This document shows, one piece after another, positions 50,349-59,486 of a DNA stretch of 64,000 nucleotides. Below the pieces are notes generated by a model that was given only the letters and a program-made list of their open reading frames with translations, had not been told where the DNA came from and did not search any database. The DNA is from Streptomyces sp. P3 (lineage in GTDB: Bacteria > Actinomycetota > Actinomycetes > Streptomycetales > Streptomycetaceae). Location of the stretch: contig NZ_CP028369.1 in NCBI RefSeq assembly GCF_003032475.1, positions 2,294,001-2,358,000 on the forward strand, given 5' to 3'. Position 1 is the stretch's first letter. The number at the start of each line of letters is the position of its first letter. The position numbers and the translations under genes were made by a program.

Positions 50349-53105
50349 CTACACCAGCAACCGTTCGATGTCGTCCACGGACGCGCTCACTCCCAACCGC
50401 CGGTACACGGTCACGGCGGCTCGCAGCGAGTCCACGCCGTGACCTGGCCCGTCAATCGTCCAGGCGCAGCGGCCGATGCCCTCCAGCGCCCGCGCCTCCT
50501 CCAGCGGGCAGCGGATGTCCCGCGCGAGCGTGAGCGCCTGACCAAAGCGCCGACGCGCGGCCGTCGCTTCATCGGAGGTGAGCAGCAGCATCCCCCAGTG
50601 GTTGAGTACCTCTGCCTCCCCGCACGGGTCGCCCAGGACCCGCAGGATCTCCAAACCGCGTTGGAACGCCTCGATCGCGCCGTCGCGCTCGCCGACGATG
50701 CCGCGCGCCGCGCCCAGCTCGCTCAGCGAGGCTGCCTCACCCCCGCGGCTGCCGAGCTCGCGGTAGGCGTCCAGGGCCTCCTCCAGAAGCCGGATCGCCT
50801 CTGGCGCATCCCCGGCCATACGCTCCACGACGCCAAGGTGGCGAACGCTGGTCGTGCGGCCGAACCGTTCACCTAGCTCGGTGAAGTGCGTCAGGGCCTG
50901 GCTGTGTGCCGTCCGCGCTCCCTCGATGTCTCCGGTCAGCCGTCGGACGACGCCCAACTCGTTCAGCGCGTAAGCCTGGTGCACACGGTCGTCCAGCTCC
51001 AGGTAGATGTCGAACGCTTCCTGGTGATGCCGCGCGGCCAGGTCGTACGCGCCCATGAGGCAGTGCACGACGCCCAGGTCCCGCAGGGAGTTCGCCTCCC
51101 CGTACCGGTCACCGAGTTCTCGGTAGATCGCCAGGGCCTCACTCTGGGCCTCCACCGCGGCGTCGAACCGGCTCAACTGCCGGTGCGTCATGCCGAGATC
51201 CGCGAGCGCGTTCGCCTGCCCGAGCCGGTACCCCAGCTCACGGTAGAGCGCGAGTGCCTCGGTCTGGGCGCGGGCCGCGTCCTCGTTGTCCGCGGTCAGG
51301 TACCAGACGATGCCGAGCTGGTTCAGTGCCTCCGCCTTGCCGCGCCGGTCGTCGACGGCTTCGTACGCCGTCACAGCGTCGTTGAGGGCCTCGGTCGCCT
51401 GTGGGTAGGCGGCCATGAAGCGGCGTACGACACCCAGCTCGGCGAGGGCATCGCCCAGCGCCCGCTGGTCGCCGGTACGGCGGGCGGCCTCGGCGGCGGT
51501 CCGATGGAGCGCGACGGCCTGGTCCCAGGGGCCGGCCTGGCGCAGGAAGGGCGCCATGGCCGCGGCGAGCCGGACGACGAGGTCGTACAGGGCGAGACCG
51601 TTCGCCCGCCGGACGCAGGCCAGGATGTTGGCCCGCTCGGTCTCCAGCCAGCTCAGGGCATCCGCCCGCGACTCCAGGGCCGGCGTTTCCACCCGCGAGG
51701 CGTCGTCCGGCGCCGGTGGCACCGCGGCCCCGCTGCGCACGGTGTGTCCGTTCGCGGCGGCGAGAGCGGCCAGGTAGTAGGTGCCCACGCGCTGGACGGC
51801 CTGTACGTGGTCCATGCTGTCTCCCTCGGCGGCGAGACCGCGAGCGTAGTCGCGCAAGAGGTCGTGCAGCCGGTAGCGACTCCCCGCGTGCTCGTCGATC
51901 AGGTGGTCGTCGTAGAGCGCCTCGAGGTGCCGACGGGTCACCACGACCGAGTCCTCGCCCAGAGCCGCACCGACGTGCGGGTCGAGATCGGTGCCGGGGA
52001 AGAACCCGAGCTGGCGGAAGAAGCGCTGCCGTTCCGGCGTGAGATCCCGGTAGGAGAGATCGAACGTCGCGGTGACGTCGCGTTCCCCGGCGCGCAGCTC
52101 TCCCAGCCGGTCCCGTGCCGCCACCAGCCGCCCGCGCAGGTCCTCGGCGCTCCAGGACGGATGGTGCCGCAGCCGTGCCGCGAGAAGCGACACCCCCAGC
52201 GGCAGGCATCCGCACAGCCGCACCAACTCGTCCACCACGTCCCGGCCGAGAGCGTCGGTCGGCCGCCCACTGAGCCGTACGAAGAGGTCGACCGCGTGAT
52301 CCGGTGGTAGCGCGTCCACCGACATGACCACCTCCTCGTTCGCCACCAGCCGCTTGCGGCTGGTCACCAGTACCAGGCACCCGCTCCCACCGGGGAGCAG
52401 CGGTTCCAGCTGCCGGTAGCTGGCTGCGTTGTCGAGAATCAGCAGCGCTTTCTTGTCCGCGAGCCTGCTCCGCCACATGGCGGCCCGGGCCTCCGTGACC
52501 GCTCCGACGTCGTCACCGACGGGAATCTGCTGCGTCGGCACGCCGGCGGCCGCGAGAAGCGAGGCGAGCGCCTCGCGGGCCTGTACCGGAGTGCGCCCCG
52601 GCGTATGCCCGTTGAGGTTCACGAAGAGCTGTCCGTCGGGGAACCGCTCGGAGAGCAGGTGGCCTGCGTGCACGGCGAAGGTGGTCTTCCCGACTCCCGG
52701 CATGCCGTCGATCACGTGCACCGGCAGCCCCTCGCCACGCTCCTGTGAGGCCCGCACCGATCCCACCAGCCGCTCCAGCTCCGCGGCCCGGTCGGTGAAC
52801 GCGGCGGTGTCGCGCGGCAACGAACGCAGCACCTGGGCGGCCCCCGGTGGCCCCGCTCCATCCTCCGGTCGCCCCGGAGGGGTGGGAGGCCGCGTCTCGG
52901 AGAGCCCGGCGAGCAGGGCCGTCAGCCCCGCCATCGCCGCCCCCAACGCGACGAACGAGAACCAGGCGTGCTCCTGTAACCACCCCAGCCAGCCCGGCCA
53001 CCGCGACTCGTCGGACACGGCGTTCGTCACGAGCCCGACCAGCATGGTGGTCACAGCGCCGCCTCCGGCGACGACGGCGATCGCGATCCCGCGCCGGAGT
53101 CTCAT
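50349..53105 (-). CDS. membrane-anchored NB-ARC/TPR STAND protein (FxsT-like)
   Basis: The ATG at 53105 gives 918 aa. Two N-terminal hydrophobic segments (about 7-28 and 45-66) are followed by an NB-ARC ATPase: P-loop GMPGVGKTTF (about 130-140), Walker B KALLILDNA, GCLPLGVSLLAARL, and a winged helix with YRLHDLLRDYA. A long TPR array (about 500-890) shows recurring ALALYRELGDRYGEANSLRDLG-type units. TPR proteins of this kind accompany FxsB systems. It might act as regulator or sensor of the RiPP. It is upstream of the precursor on the same strand, with a 139-bp gap. Confidence 0.85.
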   Translation of the reverse strand: MRLRRGIAIAVVAGGGAVTTMLVGLVTNAVSDESRWPGWLGWLQEHAWFSFVALGAAMAGLTALLAGLSETRPPTPPGRPEDGAGPPGAAQVLRSLPRDTAAFTDRAAELERLVGSVRASQERGEGLPVHVIDGMPGVGKTTFAVHAGHLLSERFPDGQLFVNLNGHTPGRTPVQAREALASLLAAAGVPTQQIPVGDDVGAVTEARAAMWRSRLADKKALLILDNAASYRQLEPLLPGGSGCLVLVTSRKRLVANEEVVMSVDALPPDHAVDLFVRLSGRPTDALGRDVVDELVRLCGCLPLGVSLLAARLRHHPSWSAEDLRGRLVAARDRLGELRAGERDVTATFDLSYRDLTPERQRFFRQLGFFPGTDLDPHVGAALGEDSVVVTRRHLEALYDDHLIDEHAGSRYRLHDLLRDYARGLAAEGDSMDHVQAVQRVGTYYLAALAAANGHTVRSGAAVPPAPDDASRVETPALESRADALSWLETERANILACVRRANGLALYDLVVRLAAAMAPFLRQAGPWDQAVALHRTAAEAARRTGDQRALGDALAELGVVRRFMAAYPQATEALNDAVTAYEAVDDRRGKAEALNQLGIVWYLTADNEDAARAQTEALALYRELGYRLGQANALADLGMTHRQLSRFDAAVEAQSEALAIYRELGDRYGEANSLRDLGVVHCLMGAYDLAARHHQEAFDIYLELDDRVHQAYALNELGVVRRLTGDIEGARTAHSQALTHFTELGERFGRTTSVRHLGVVERMAGDAPEAIRLLEEALDAYRELGSRGGEAASLSELGAARGIVGERDGAIEAFQRGLEILRVLGDPCGEAEVLNHWGMLLLTSDEATAARRRFGQALTLARDIRCPLEEARALEGIGRCAWTIDGPGHGVDSLRAAVTVYRRLGVSASVDDIERLLV

Positions 53106-53513
53106 ACCGAGGCCCCGGCAGCAGCCAGGGGAGCTGCCGATTGCCCCCTGGTGCCGCTGACGAGACACCACGCACTGCCAACCGACCTGGTCACGAAGGC
53201 AACCCCCGAGTAGAACGCCCCAACTTCCCTAACGGAACAATCCTCGTAGACCTTGGTCAAGGGCGCATCTGCGCCATGGGGCGCACTGCGAAAGCCGCCG
53301 GCGATCAAACATCAAAGCAGCGTGGGCGCGACTCGCTTCTTTGGGTAAGTCTGTCCATTTATTCACTAGTTCACCGCAGGCAGACAGGAAAGATCACAAA
53401 ATGACTGGTGCGCAGCTGTGCAGCCATGTCAACCTGCAACATCTTGCCGGATGGCCTGGTCAACGAGGTGATGCCGGTGATCCTGGCCGACCAGTGTTCC
53501 ATCCCACGAGCCC
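53106..53513. other. divergent intergenic region, NB-ARC / DUF317
   Basis: This 408-bp region should hold the promoters of the NB-ARC gene (-) and perhaps of the DUF317 gene (+). The stretch 53330-53400 is unusually AT-rich (TCCATTTATTCACTAGTTCA). Short frames here lack support. Confidence 0.45.
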
Positions 53514-54251
53514 ATGGAGGCGCCTCTGCTCCCGCACCACTCCCGACCAAATTTGCCGGACCCGGTCTACTGGGTCACCCCGCGTCATCTGGCCGGTGAC
53601 GACGGTGTGCTCGCCGAGCGGATCGACGACACCCTGTCCGCCCTCGGCTGGCGCATGTGGCCTACTTCCCGTCACACCCTTCTGTATGTAAGCCCGGACG
53701 GGCTGCGTGGGGCCGAGTGGATCCTCGCGGCCTATCCGTTCGAGCTGGGCGGTCTGCCCGTTGCCTGGCAGCTGAGCGCCCGCCGGCATGCCGCCTCCGC
53801 GATGCCGGAGTGGAACGCGTACTTCACCACGGGCGTTTCCTACGAGGCGCTTGCAGACCTCCTCGCGGCGATCGATGCCCGTGAGGCGCCCGACGTCGGC
53901 GTCGAGGGGCCCGAGACGGTCCTCGACGCGCTGAGCGCCCGGGGTTGGATCCGCGACGTGGACCGCCCCCGCGCCGCCGCCACGGACCCCGGGTTCTCCT
54001 CCTGCGTCTCTCTGGAGCTGCTGCCCCCGCTCATTGAGGACGCCGAGCCACGGCCTGACTTGGTGGGTTGGCAGGCATGGGCGGAGCCCGTGATCGGCGC
54101 GCCGTATCTGTGGTGTGCCAGCTTCAGCGCCGGCGTCCCTCATGAGCTGGTGGCGGCGTTCGCCTCCTCGCTCGCCTCACCGGTCCCGGTGCCCCGCCGC
54201 ACCGTTCCCGAGAGCGCCGAGGGGCGGCTCACCGTCGTCCGCTGCAGCTGA
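53514..54251 (+). CDS. DUF317 protein
   Basis: This 245-aa protein has two tandem DUF317-like units: residues 15-110 (DPVYWVTPRHLAGDDG...GWRMWPTSRHTLLYVSPDG...WQLSARRHAA) and 115-240 (GW...WQAWAEPVIGAPYLWCASFSAGVPHELVAAFASSLASP). DUF317 proteins are largely confined to Streptomyces and relatives and are frequent on plasmids and integrated elements. Their function is not known. The ATG at 53514 is assumed. The gene stands alone. Confidence 0.82.
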   Translation: MEAPLLPHHSRPNLPDPVYWVTPRHLAGDDGVLAERIDDTLSALGWRMWPTSRHTLLYVSPDGLRGAEWILAAYPFELGGLPVAWQLSARRHAASAMPEWNAYFTTGVSYEALADLLAAIDAREAPDVGVEGPETVLDALSARGWIRDVDRPRAAATDPGFSSCVSLELLPPLIEDAEPRPDLVGWQAWAEPVIGAPYLWCASFSAGVPHELVAAFASSLASPVPVPRRTVPESAEGRLTVVRCS

Positions 54252-55101
54252 CGACGCCCCATGCCAGAGAGGCCGCCGTTGTGCGGTTCGTCGCTGATCT
54301 TTCGAGTGGTAGCAGGCCAGGCGCGGTGCGTCCCGCGCCCGCCCGATGGCAGAGCGGGCTGTTCCCACGGAAGCACTAGCTCCCGCCCGAGGTCCTCCAC
54401 GACCGTCCCGGGGCACTCGGACGGTCAGAGTGCCCCGGCACCCACACCTTTGTCCTCGGACGTCACCTCGCCGTCTGCCTTCGCAGCCTGTCAGCCAGCA
54501 CCCGGCGCTCGACCAGGAGCAGCCACCCGGTGTCCATCGGAACCATGCGGATGGACTTCCCTAACGACGCGACGACGGGCGGGCTGCGCCAGGACCGCAT
54601 CTTGGACGACGCGAAGAGGCTCAACAGGGCCTATCCCCTGCACCTGATGCGGCTGTTCGACATCACCGCAGACGGCCATGCGCTACATCAAAGCCGCCCC
54701 CACCCCGAGCGCACAGCAAAGCTGTCGCGATGACGGCGGCCGAGACGAGGGCTGCGAGCGGCTGCAGCTGCCAGAGCTGACCACCCACGAGGGCGTGGTC
54801 GAGCCACACCCAACTGTTTTCAGCCCTGCTCGCTTGCTGCCCCCATTGCCTTGACGTCGGGCGATCGCTTACGTGCCCAAGGCGCCGAGTCCTCTACGAA
54901 GGGAGCGTTTCAGCATCTCAGCAAGGCGAAGTCTGAACCCCCGCGCGATCTGTGAACGGCAGCGCAGCCTCGATCTGCAACGGGGCGCCGAAGCAACCAT
55001 CCCGCAGTTTCAGCCAGGTTTCGAAACGTGTGTGTGGCCTTTGCATGTACCGGAAAGGACCTCGATCGCTTATTCGATCATCGAATGGAAGGTCGTTGCG
55101 C
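54252..55101. other. intergenic region with a possible recombinase remnant
   Basis: There is no intact gene in these 850 bp. At about 54555-54730 (+) a short frame reads LRQDRILDDAKRLNRAYPLHLMRLFDIT, and after a frame slip AMRYIKA. This resembles the C-terminal tail carried by many Streptomyces integrase-type genes. It is too short and broken to call firmly. The promoter of the secreted-protein pair is probably close to its start. Confidence 0.35.
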
Positions 55102-56436
55102 GTGCGAAGAAGACTTTTCACCGCCCTGTCCGCCGCCGTAGCCGCCGTTGTTCTGCCGCTGACCACCGCGTCCCCGGCGGCGGCGAGCCCGCCAACGACA
55201 AGCTGCCAGATCGAGCACGAGGCCAGGATCATCTTCTGGGGCGTCGCCTGCACACAGCCGGGAGAGCCGGTGATCGGCGCCTTCGCCACCTGGCGAAACG
55301 TACCCATCACGTACACCAGCGGCTCGACCGGCGACACGACCGTGTCAGCTGCCAACAACCTCACGATGACGCCCAACACCGAGGGCGGCCTCTTCGCCAA
55401 CTACGTCCAGGTCGGTCTCTACGCCGAAAAGACCGGTGCATCGACATCCACCTACGGCCCGCGCTGGACAGAACTGGGCGACAGCGGAGGACGCACAGAA
55501 GCCATCACGGCCGGCACCAATCCATCCAAGCCGGACGGAACGAACCACACGTACATGGTGCTGCGCCAGGACAACACCGACCAGTGGGACGTGCTCTACG
55601 ACTTCAACTGGGTCGGCACCACCACCGACCAGCTCGCCGTACCACGGGGCAATGCGAACCGGATCGACATCGGCCTGGAAGTGATGGGCCCTCAATACCT
55701 CACGTTTCCGCAGGTCGCCAACCGCGTGCAGTACCTGGCCGAGAACAAGACCTGGTACCGCGCCGCGACCGCCAACACCGCACAGGTCGCCTCGCTGGGC
55801 CTCTGCGGTCAGGGCAACACCGCGCCCTACTGCTTCAACATGCAGCTGACCGACAACACCACCTTCACGCAACTCGCCGTGGCCAAACCGGGACCGACAA
55901 CGCTGCAATCAGCCGACGGCACGGCCGGCCTCGAACAGCGTGTGCCCAACGGGCAGTCCTCAGCAGGAACCATCCCGCTGGTGCCGCGCGGGACCTATAA
56001 CGGGGTCGACCAGACGGCGCTCGCCGCATGCATGGCGCAGGACCCTGACAGCTGCCTGACCGCCGTTCCCGGACTGGCACAGTGTGTTCAGACCGTGCAG
56101 AAGTGCAACGCGACCGCGCTGGCAACGAAGGACACAGACGCAGCCCGGACGTCGGCTTCCAACGTCTCCGGCGCCAGCCGCGAGCAGATCCTGGAACGTG
56201 CGGCTGCGTCCTTCGGCGTGCCCGCTCAAGCGTTGGACATCACCTCCGCGGACAGCATCGCAACCGCACTCTCGGCCGCCGGTTCCGCCTCAACGGACGC
56301 TGTCTGGACCGTGGAGTCCTCGTCCTCGACGCACGGCCTGGAGCAGCGCGATCGCCTGTTCCACGGCTTCCGAGCCACTTACTCGGCAGTGACCGGCCGA
56401 CTCCTCGACGCCTGCTGGGGGACGATGTGCAGCTGA
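55102..56436 (+). CDS. secreted protein of unknown family, partner of the nuclease gene
   Basis: The GTG at 55102 with GGAAGG upstream gives 444 aa with a Sec signal peptide (VRRRLFTALSAAVAAVVLP, cleavage near AAA-S). The mature part starts with a beta-rich region (TSCQIEHEARIIFWGVACTQPGEPV...GLYAEKTG...QDNTDQWDVLYDFNWVG), then a disordered Gln/Ser/Thr section, and ends with an alpha/beta tail (DRLFHGFRATYSAVTGRLLDACWGTMCS). Six or more cysteines suggest disulfides. No known domain is recognised. It overlaps the nuclease gene by 10 bases, so both are exported products of one operon. Confidence 0.6.
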   Translation: MRRRLFTALSAAVAAVVLPLTTASPAAASPPTTSCQIEHEARIIFWGVACTQPGEPVIGAFATWRNVPITYTSGSTGDTTVSAANNLTMTPNTEGGLFANYVQVGLYAEKTGASTSTYGPRWTELGDSGGRTEAITAGTNPSKPDGTNHTYMVLRQDNTDQWDVLYDFNWVGTTTDQLAVPRGNANRIDIGLEVMGPQYLTFPQVANRVQYLAENKTWYRAATANTAQVASLGLCGQGNTAPYCFNMQLTDNTTFTQLAVAKPGPTTLQSADGTAGLEQRVPNGQSSAGTIPLVPRGTYNGVDQTALAACMAQDPDSCLTAVPGLAQCVQTVQKCNATALATKDTDAARTSASNVSGASREQILERAAASFGVPAQALDITSADSIATALSAAGSASTDAVWTVESSSSTHGLEQRDRLFHGFRATYSAVTGRLLDACWGTMCS

Positions 56437-57635
56437 TACGACTCCACGAAAACCATTGCGCCGCCCCCCAGCTCGCAGGCCGAGCACCCGGCTTCGCCGT
56501 CCGTCCAAGACTGATCACCACAGTCCTGGCCGCCTTCGCCACCCTCGTGGCCATCCTGGGGCCGACGTCGAAAGCAGAAGCAGCGACGGACGCTGCGCCG
56601 CGACAGCGGACGACTGCTGCGCTGGCTGCCGAGGCCGATGACCTCCGCGCTGAATGCGCCGACCATCCTGAGGCCAACTCCCAGACAGGCTGGGTCAAGA
56701 GCCGCTTCGAGACCTGCGTGCACCAGCCCGTCAACCTGACCCTCAAAAATGCCAACCAGCAGATCCTCGGCCACCTGACGTTCGATCTGTGGGTCCTCGG
56801 CTTCGCCTACGACGGCTCACGCCGAGTGGACTACGTGAGCAGCATCGAAAACATCGTGCCGGTCTCCGTCAGCGGCGACGACCCCGCCACCTGGGTCCTC
56901 AGCCAGCAGTACTCCGACACCGTCAACCTCGGAGACTCCGGCACCAACCCCGTCATCACCCCACCGACAGACACCCTGCGCAGCGCTCCACTCGCCGAAT
57001 GGGTGGCCCTCCCGCAGTGGATCCTCACCTACACCTCGCCGGACACCGGCGGCTACGACCCGGCCAACTCACAGATCGTCGCCGGCCGGATCACCCTGGC
57101 GATGACCCTCACCTCACCGACCGCCGTACCCTGGATCGAACCGGACATGGCCCACTCCAATATCCGCTTCGACTACGCCGGACCGGTGGCCGGCAAGTAC
57201 CAGGGCACCGTCTTCACCGACGCCCGCGTCGAACTCCAGCTCAGCCTGAGCGATCCCGAAGTCGACCAGAGCGCTCGCCACATCCTCGATGCCCAGCAGT
57301 TCCCGGAGCGGACATTCCCCTCATGGCCCGGTAAAACCGTCCCCGGCGCGCAGGAGCCGCTCCACCGGCTGACCGATACCACGCAGAGGGATGCCAACAG
57401 GAATCAGGCCATCAAGACCTGCAAGGACGTGTGGGGCGACTACTCTGGAACCGGCCTGGAATGCGATGAATACCCCTTCGCGAGCACCAAGGAGCGTGGA
57501 GAGGATAACGAGCGCTACTCGGCCAGACTCATCGACGGAACCGACAACGGAAAGGGAGGCAATCGATTGAACGCCATGTACACGATGAACCGCGTCCTCG
57601 ACGGTGACGCCTTCTATGTCACCATCGTCCCGTAA
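56427..57635 (+). CDS. secreted protein with C-terminal NucA/NucB-type DNase domain
   Basis: The GTG at 56427 lies inside the end of the previous gene and gives 402 aa. A long N-region with a hydrophobic signal (LITTVLAAFATLVAILGPTSKAEAA) is followed by a beta-rich domain (about 95-300; LTFDLWVLGFAYDGSRRVDYV...SNIRFDYAGPVAGKYQGTVFTDARVELQLS). The last 90 residues hold CDEYPFASTKERG and NRLNAMYTMNRVLDGDAFYV, signatures of the DNase_NucA_NucB family, which cut DNA outside the cell. The upstream-domain/nuclease layout resembles secreted toxins. The following cytoplasmic gene could be its antidote. Confidence 0.82.
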   Translation: MQLIRLHENHCAAPQLAGRAPGFAVRPRLITTVLAAFATLVAILGPTSKAEAATDAAPRQRTTAALAAEADDLRAECADHPEANSQTGWVKSRFETCVHQPVNLTLKNANQQILGHLTFDLWVLGFAYDGSRRVDYVSSIENIVPVSVSGDDPATWVLSQQYSDTVNLGDSGTNPVITPPTDTLRSAPLAEWVALPQWILTYTSPDTGGYDPANSQIVAGRITLAMTLTSPTAVPWIEPDMAHSNIRFDYAGPVAGKYQGTVFTDARVELQLSLSDPEVDQSARHILDAQQFPERTFPSWPGKTVPGAQEPLHRLTDTTQRDANRNQAIKTCKDVWGDYSGTGLECDEYPFASTKERGEDNERYSARLIDGTDNGKGGNRLNAMYTMNRVLDGDAFYVTIVP

Positions 57636-57656
57636 CACGGAGAAGATTTCCCGATC

Positions 57657-58184
57657 ATGACGCTCATCACGGAGTACCGCACGAGTGCCCGGCCGGACCG
57701 CTGTGTGATCGAGGTCTATGACGCCGATGCGTACGAAGGCGACGCCGAAGCCTGGGACCGGGCCGAGACTGAAGTGGTCGCTGGGAACGGCTACCACCTG
57801 TATCTCCGCACTCTGCAGCCCGATTTGCGCGTCGAGGTCGCCATCCGAGTCTGGGACGACCCGCAGGATTCCCCCGAGGGCGTCGAAGGCTGGATCAGTA
57901 TTTGCTTGGAGTCAGAAACCAGCGAACTGGTTGTGAACCAACTCGCTTCCGGTCCGGTCGGCACGACCAGGTTGCCCCGCCCGGGTGTCTACGCCGGTCA
58001 TGCATGGTGGACTGGCCGACAGGCTGCGGCGGAATACTACGACCAGAACATCCGGGGAGGCTCCCAGCAACTCGACACCGTTGAAGATGTTCGTCGTGTG
58101 CTGGAACTGTCACCGGTCGCGGAACGATACACCCTCGACCTGTGGTTTATTCGCGAGTGTGCTCCCGAGGACGAAGAGGGATGA
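57657..58184 (+). CDS. unknown acidic protein, possible immunity protein
   Basis: This 175-aa acidic protein has no signal peptide (MTLITEYRTSARPDRCVIEVYDAD...). It has alternating strands (YHLYLRTLQPDLRVEVAIRVWDDP, EGWISICLESETSELVVNQLA) and ends in an acidic helix. It begins 21 bp after the nuclease stop and shares its terminator. Size, charge and location fit an immunity protein against the exported nuclease, but no known immunity family is recognised. Confidence 0.55.
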   Translation: MTLITEYRTSARPDRCVIEVYDADAYEGDAEAWDRAETEVVAGNGYHLYLRTLQPDLRVEVAIRVWDDPQDSPEGVEGWISICLESETSELVVNQLASGPVGTTRLPRPGVYAGHAWWTGRQAAAEYYDQNIRGGSQQLDTVEDVRRVLELSPVAERYTLDLWFIRECAPEDEEG

Positions 58185-58191
58185 ATGACCC

Positions 58192-58222
58192 AACACCCCG
58201 CGCCTGAGAGGCGCGGGGTGTT
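58192..58222 (+). terminator. terminator of the secreted nuclease operon
   Basis: A perfect 14-bp stem (AACACCCCGCGCCT, 58192-58205 and 58209-58222) with loop GAG lies just after the stop of the 175-aa gene. Confidence 0.85.
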
Positions 58223-58328
58223 CCCCTACCGCGACGCACTCGTATTTATCGCGTGATCATCGGCTCTTAAACAGACCCACGCCCAACCACTAACCTGCGC
58301 GTTAGGGCACCCGAATTGGGAGAACGAC

Positions 58329-58589
58329 GTGCGACTTTCTCGCGGATTACCCTGCGGGAGTTCTGCTTACCAGCGTGCTTCCACGGTCACGACCCTGAAG
58401 CTGCCCGCTCCGAAGCTGGGCGAGGAGAGGTGGGGCCAGCTGCTCACCTTCGCCGTCGGCGGACGCAGCAGCGTGGTCAAGCAGACAGCCGTCCGTACCG
58501 GGACGGTGGTCGTGGTGGTCTCTGGCAGCGGGGCCCTGGTTGACGCCCAGGTGGCGAAGGCCGTCGACAAGGCTCACGGCGCGGGCTGA
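58329..58589 (+). CDS. small hypothetical protein, perhaps N-terminally truncated
   Basis: This 86-aa frame starts at a GTG at 58329 without a strong ribosome site. The C-terminal half (GQLLTFAVGGRSSVVKQTAVRTGTVVVVVSGSGALVDAQVAKAVDKAHGAG) looks like a real small beta/alpha domain. The N-terminal 25 residues look random, so the true gene may be a fragment. No family is named. Confidence 0.35.
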   Translation: MRLSRGLPCGSSAYQRASTVTTLKLPAPKLGEERWGQLLTFAVGGRSSVVKQTAVRTGTVVVVVSGSGALVDAQVAKAVDKAHGAG

Positions 58590-58934
58590 GCCTGCTTTTT
58601 GGGGCTATCGCATGCAGCTGCCTCAACATTGCCGGGGCTGGCCCCGCGGGCAACGGTGAACGCATGAGCATCGCCGTCACGGAAGTACGTCGGACGTTGC
58701 TGATCGTTCTGCTGTCGCACGACAGCTGAACGATCCTCCTTGAGCAGCTGCCCGGTGGGCCGCCTGGCACCCGCTCAATATCGACGGTCCGTCACACCGC
58801 TCGTACGCGCGCATCGTTCATCGCTCGCGGCCGTCTGGCATGCGCCACGGAGTCCGCCAACCGAAGTACTTGTTCGCTCCCGCGCCACGTCCCGGCGGTA
58901 AGCGGCAGACCGACAGAGCCTACCTCCGGCGCCG
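58590..58934. other. gene-free interval
   Basis: The stretch separates the small hypothetical gene (+) from the ImmA gene end (-). No coding signature, repeat or clear hairpin was seen. Confidence 0.5.
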
Positions 58935-59486
58935 TCAGCGGCCTCGGACCTGTTTGGCCACCCCAGTGGTGTTGTACCGGTACCGGGCCATCTCTTCGGT
59001 CACTCCGTAGTGCTCGGCGATCTGTGCCGGCCCCCACTGGCGGCGGACTGCGCCGAGCAGCAGGGGGCGGGGAAGCATGAGTGTTCCGCCAAAGGCAGTG
59101 GCTTGTTCTTCCTCGTCGGGGCGGCAGGTCCTGAAGGGCATGCCATTGACTTCGCGGATCTCGGTGAGGTCATGCTTCAGGACGAGGTGGGAGAGCTCGT
59201 GGGCCACGTCGCTGGCCCTGCGCCCCGGGGTTCGGAGCGGGTTGGTGACGACGATGTTCCTGCCGGAGACCTGGAAGGTCGCGGCGGAGAAGGCGTACGC
59301 CTGGACCCGTTCGAGTTCTTCGAGGCGGGTGTGGCTGACGAGCTTCTCGGCGCTGACGATCTTGACCTTGAGGTGGTCGGCGAGGTCGTCGACGTTCAGG
59401 GCATCGGTGTCGCTGAGATCGAGTTCGCGGCGCAGTCGGAGGGCTTCTCGTTCGGCGTTGGCCTTGAAGCCTCGGGGGAGGGTCAC
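58935..59486 (-). CDS. ImmA/IrrE-family metallopeptidase
   Basis: This 183-aa protein starts at a GTG overlapping the stop of the XRE gene (GTGA). The zinc-protease motif HELSH lies in ASDVAHELSHLVLKHD at about residues 98-102, and the glutamate-containing helix EEEQATAFGGTLMLPRPLL follows. ImmA-type proteases cleave a partner XRE repressor to induce mobile elements, as in ICEBs1. The coupled XRE gene upstream is the likely partner. A second HTH-like stretch (GPAQIAEHYGVTEEMARYRY) is near the C-terminus. Confidence 0.88.
   Translation of the reverse strand: MTLPRGFKANAEREALRLRRELDLSDTDALNVDDLADHLKVKIVSAEKLVSHTRLEELERVQAYAFSAATFQVSGRNIVVTNPLRTPGRRASDVAHELSHLVLKHDLTEIREVNGMPFRTCRPDEEEQATAFGGTLMLPRPLLLGAVRRQWGPAQIAEHYGVTEEMARYRYNTTGVAKQVRGR

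Noticed and set aside
53408..53599. Small plus-strand frame ahead of DUF317
   Set aside because: No ribosome site and no family pattern; it overlaps the DUF317 start out of frame.
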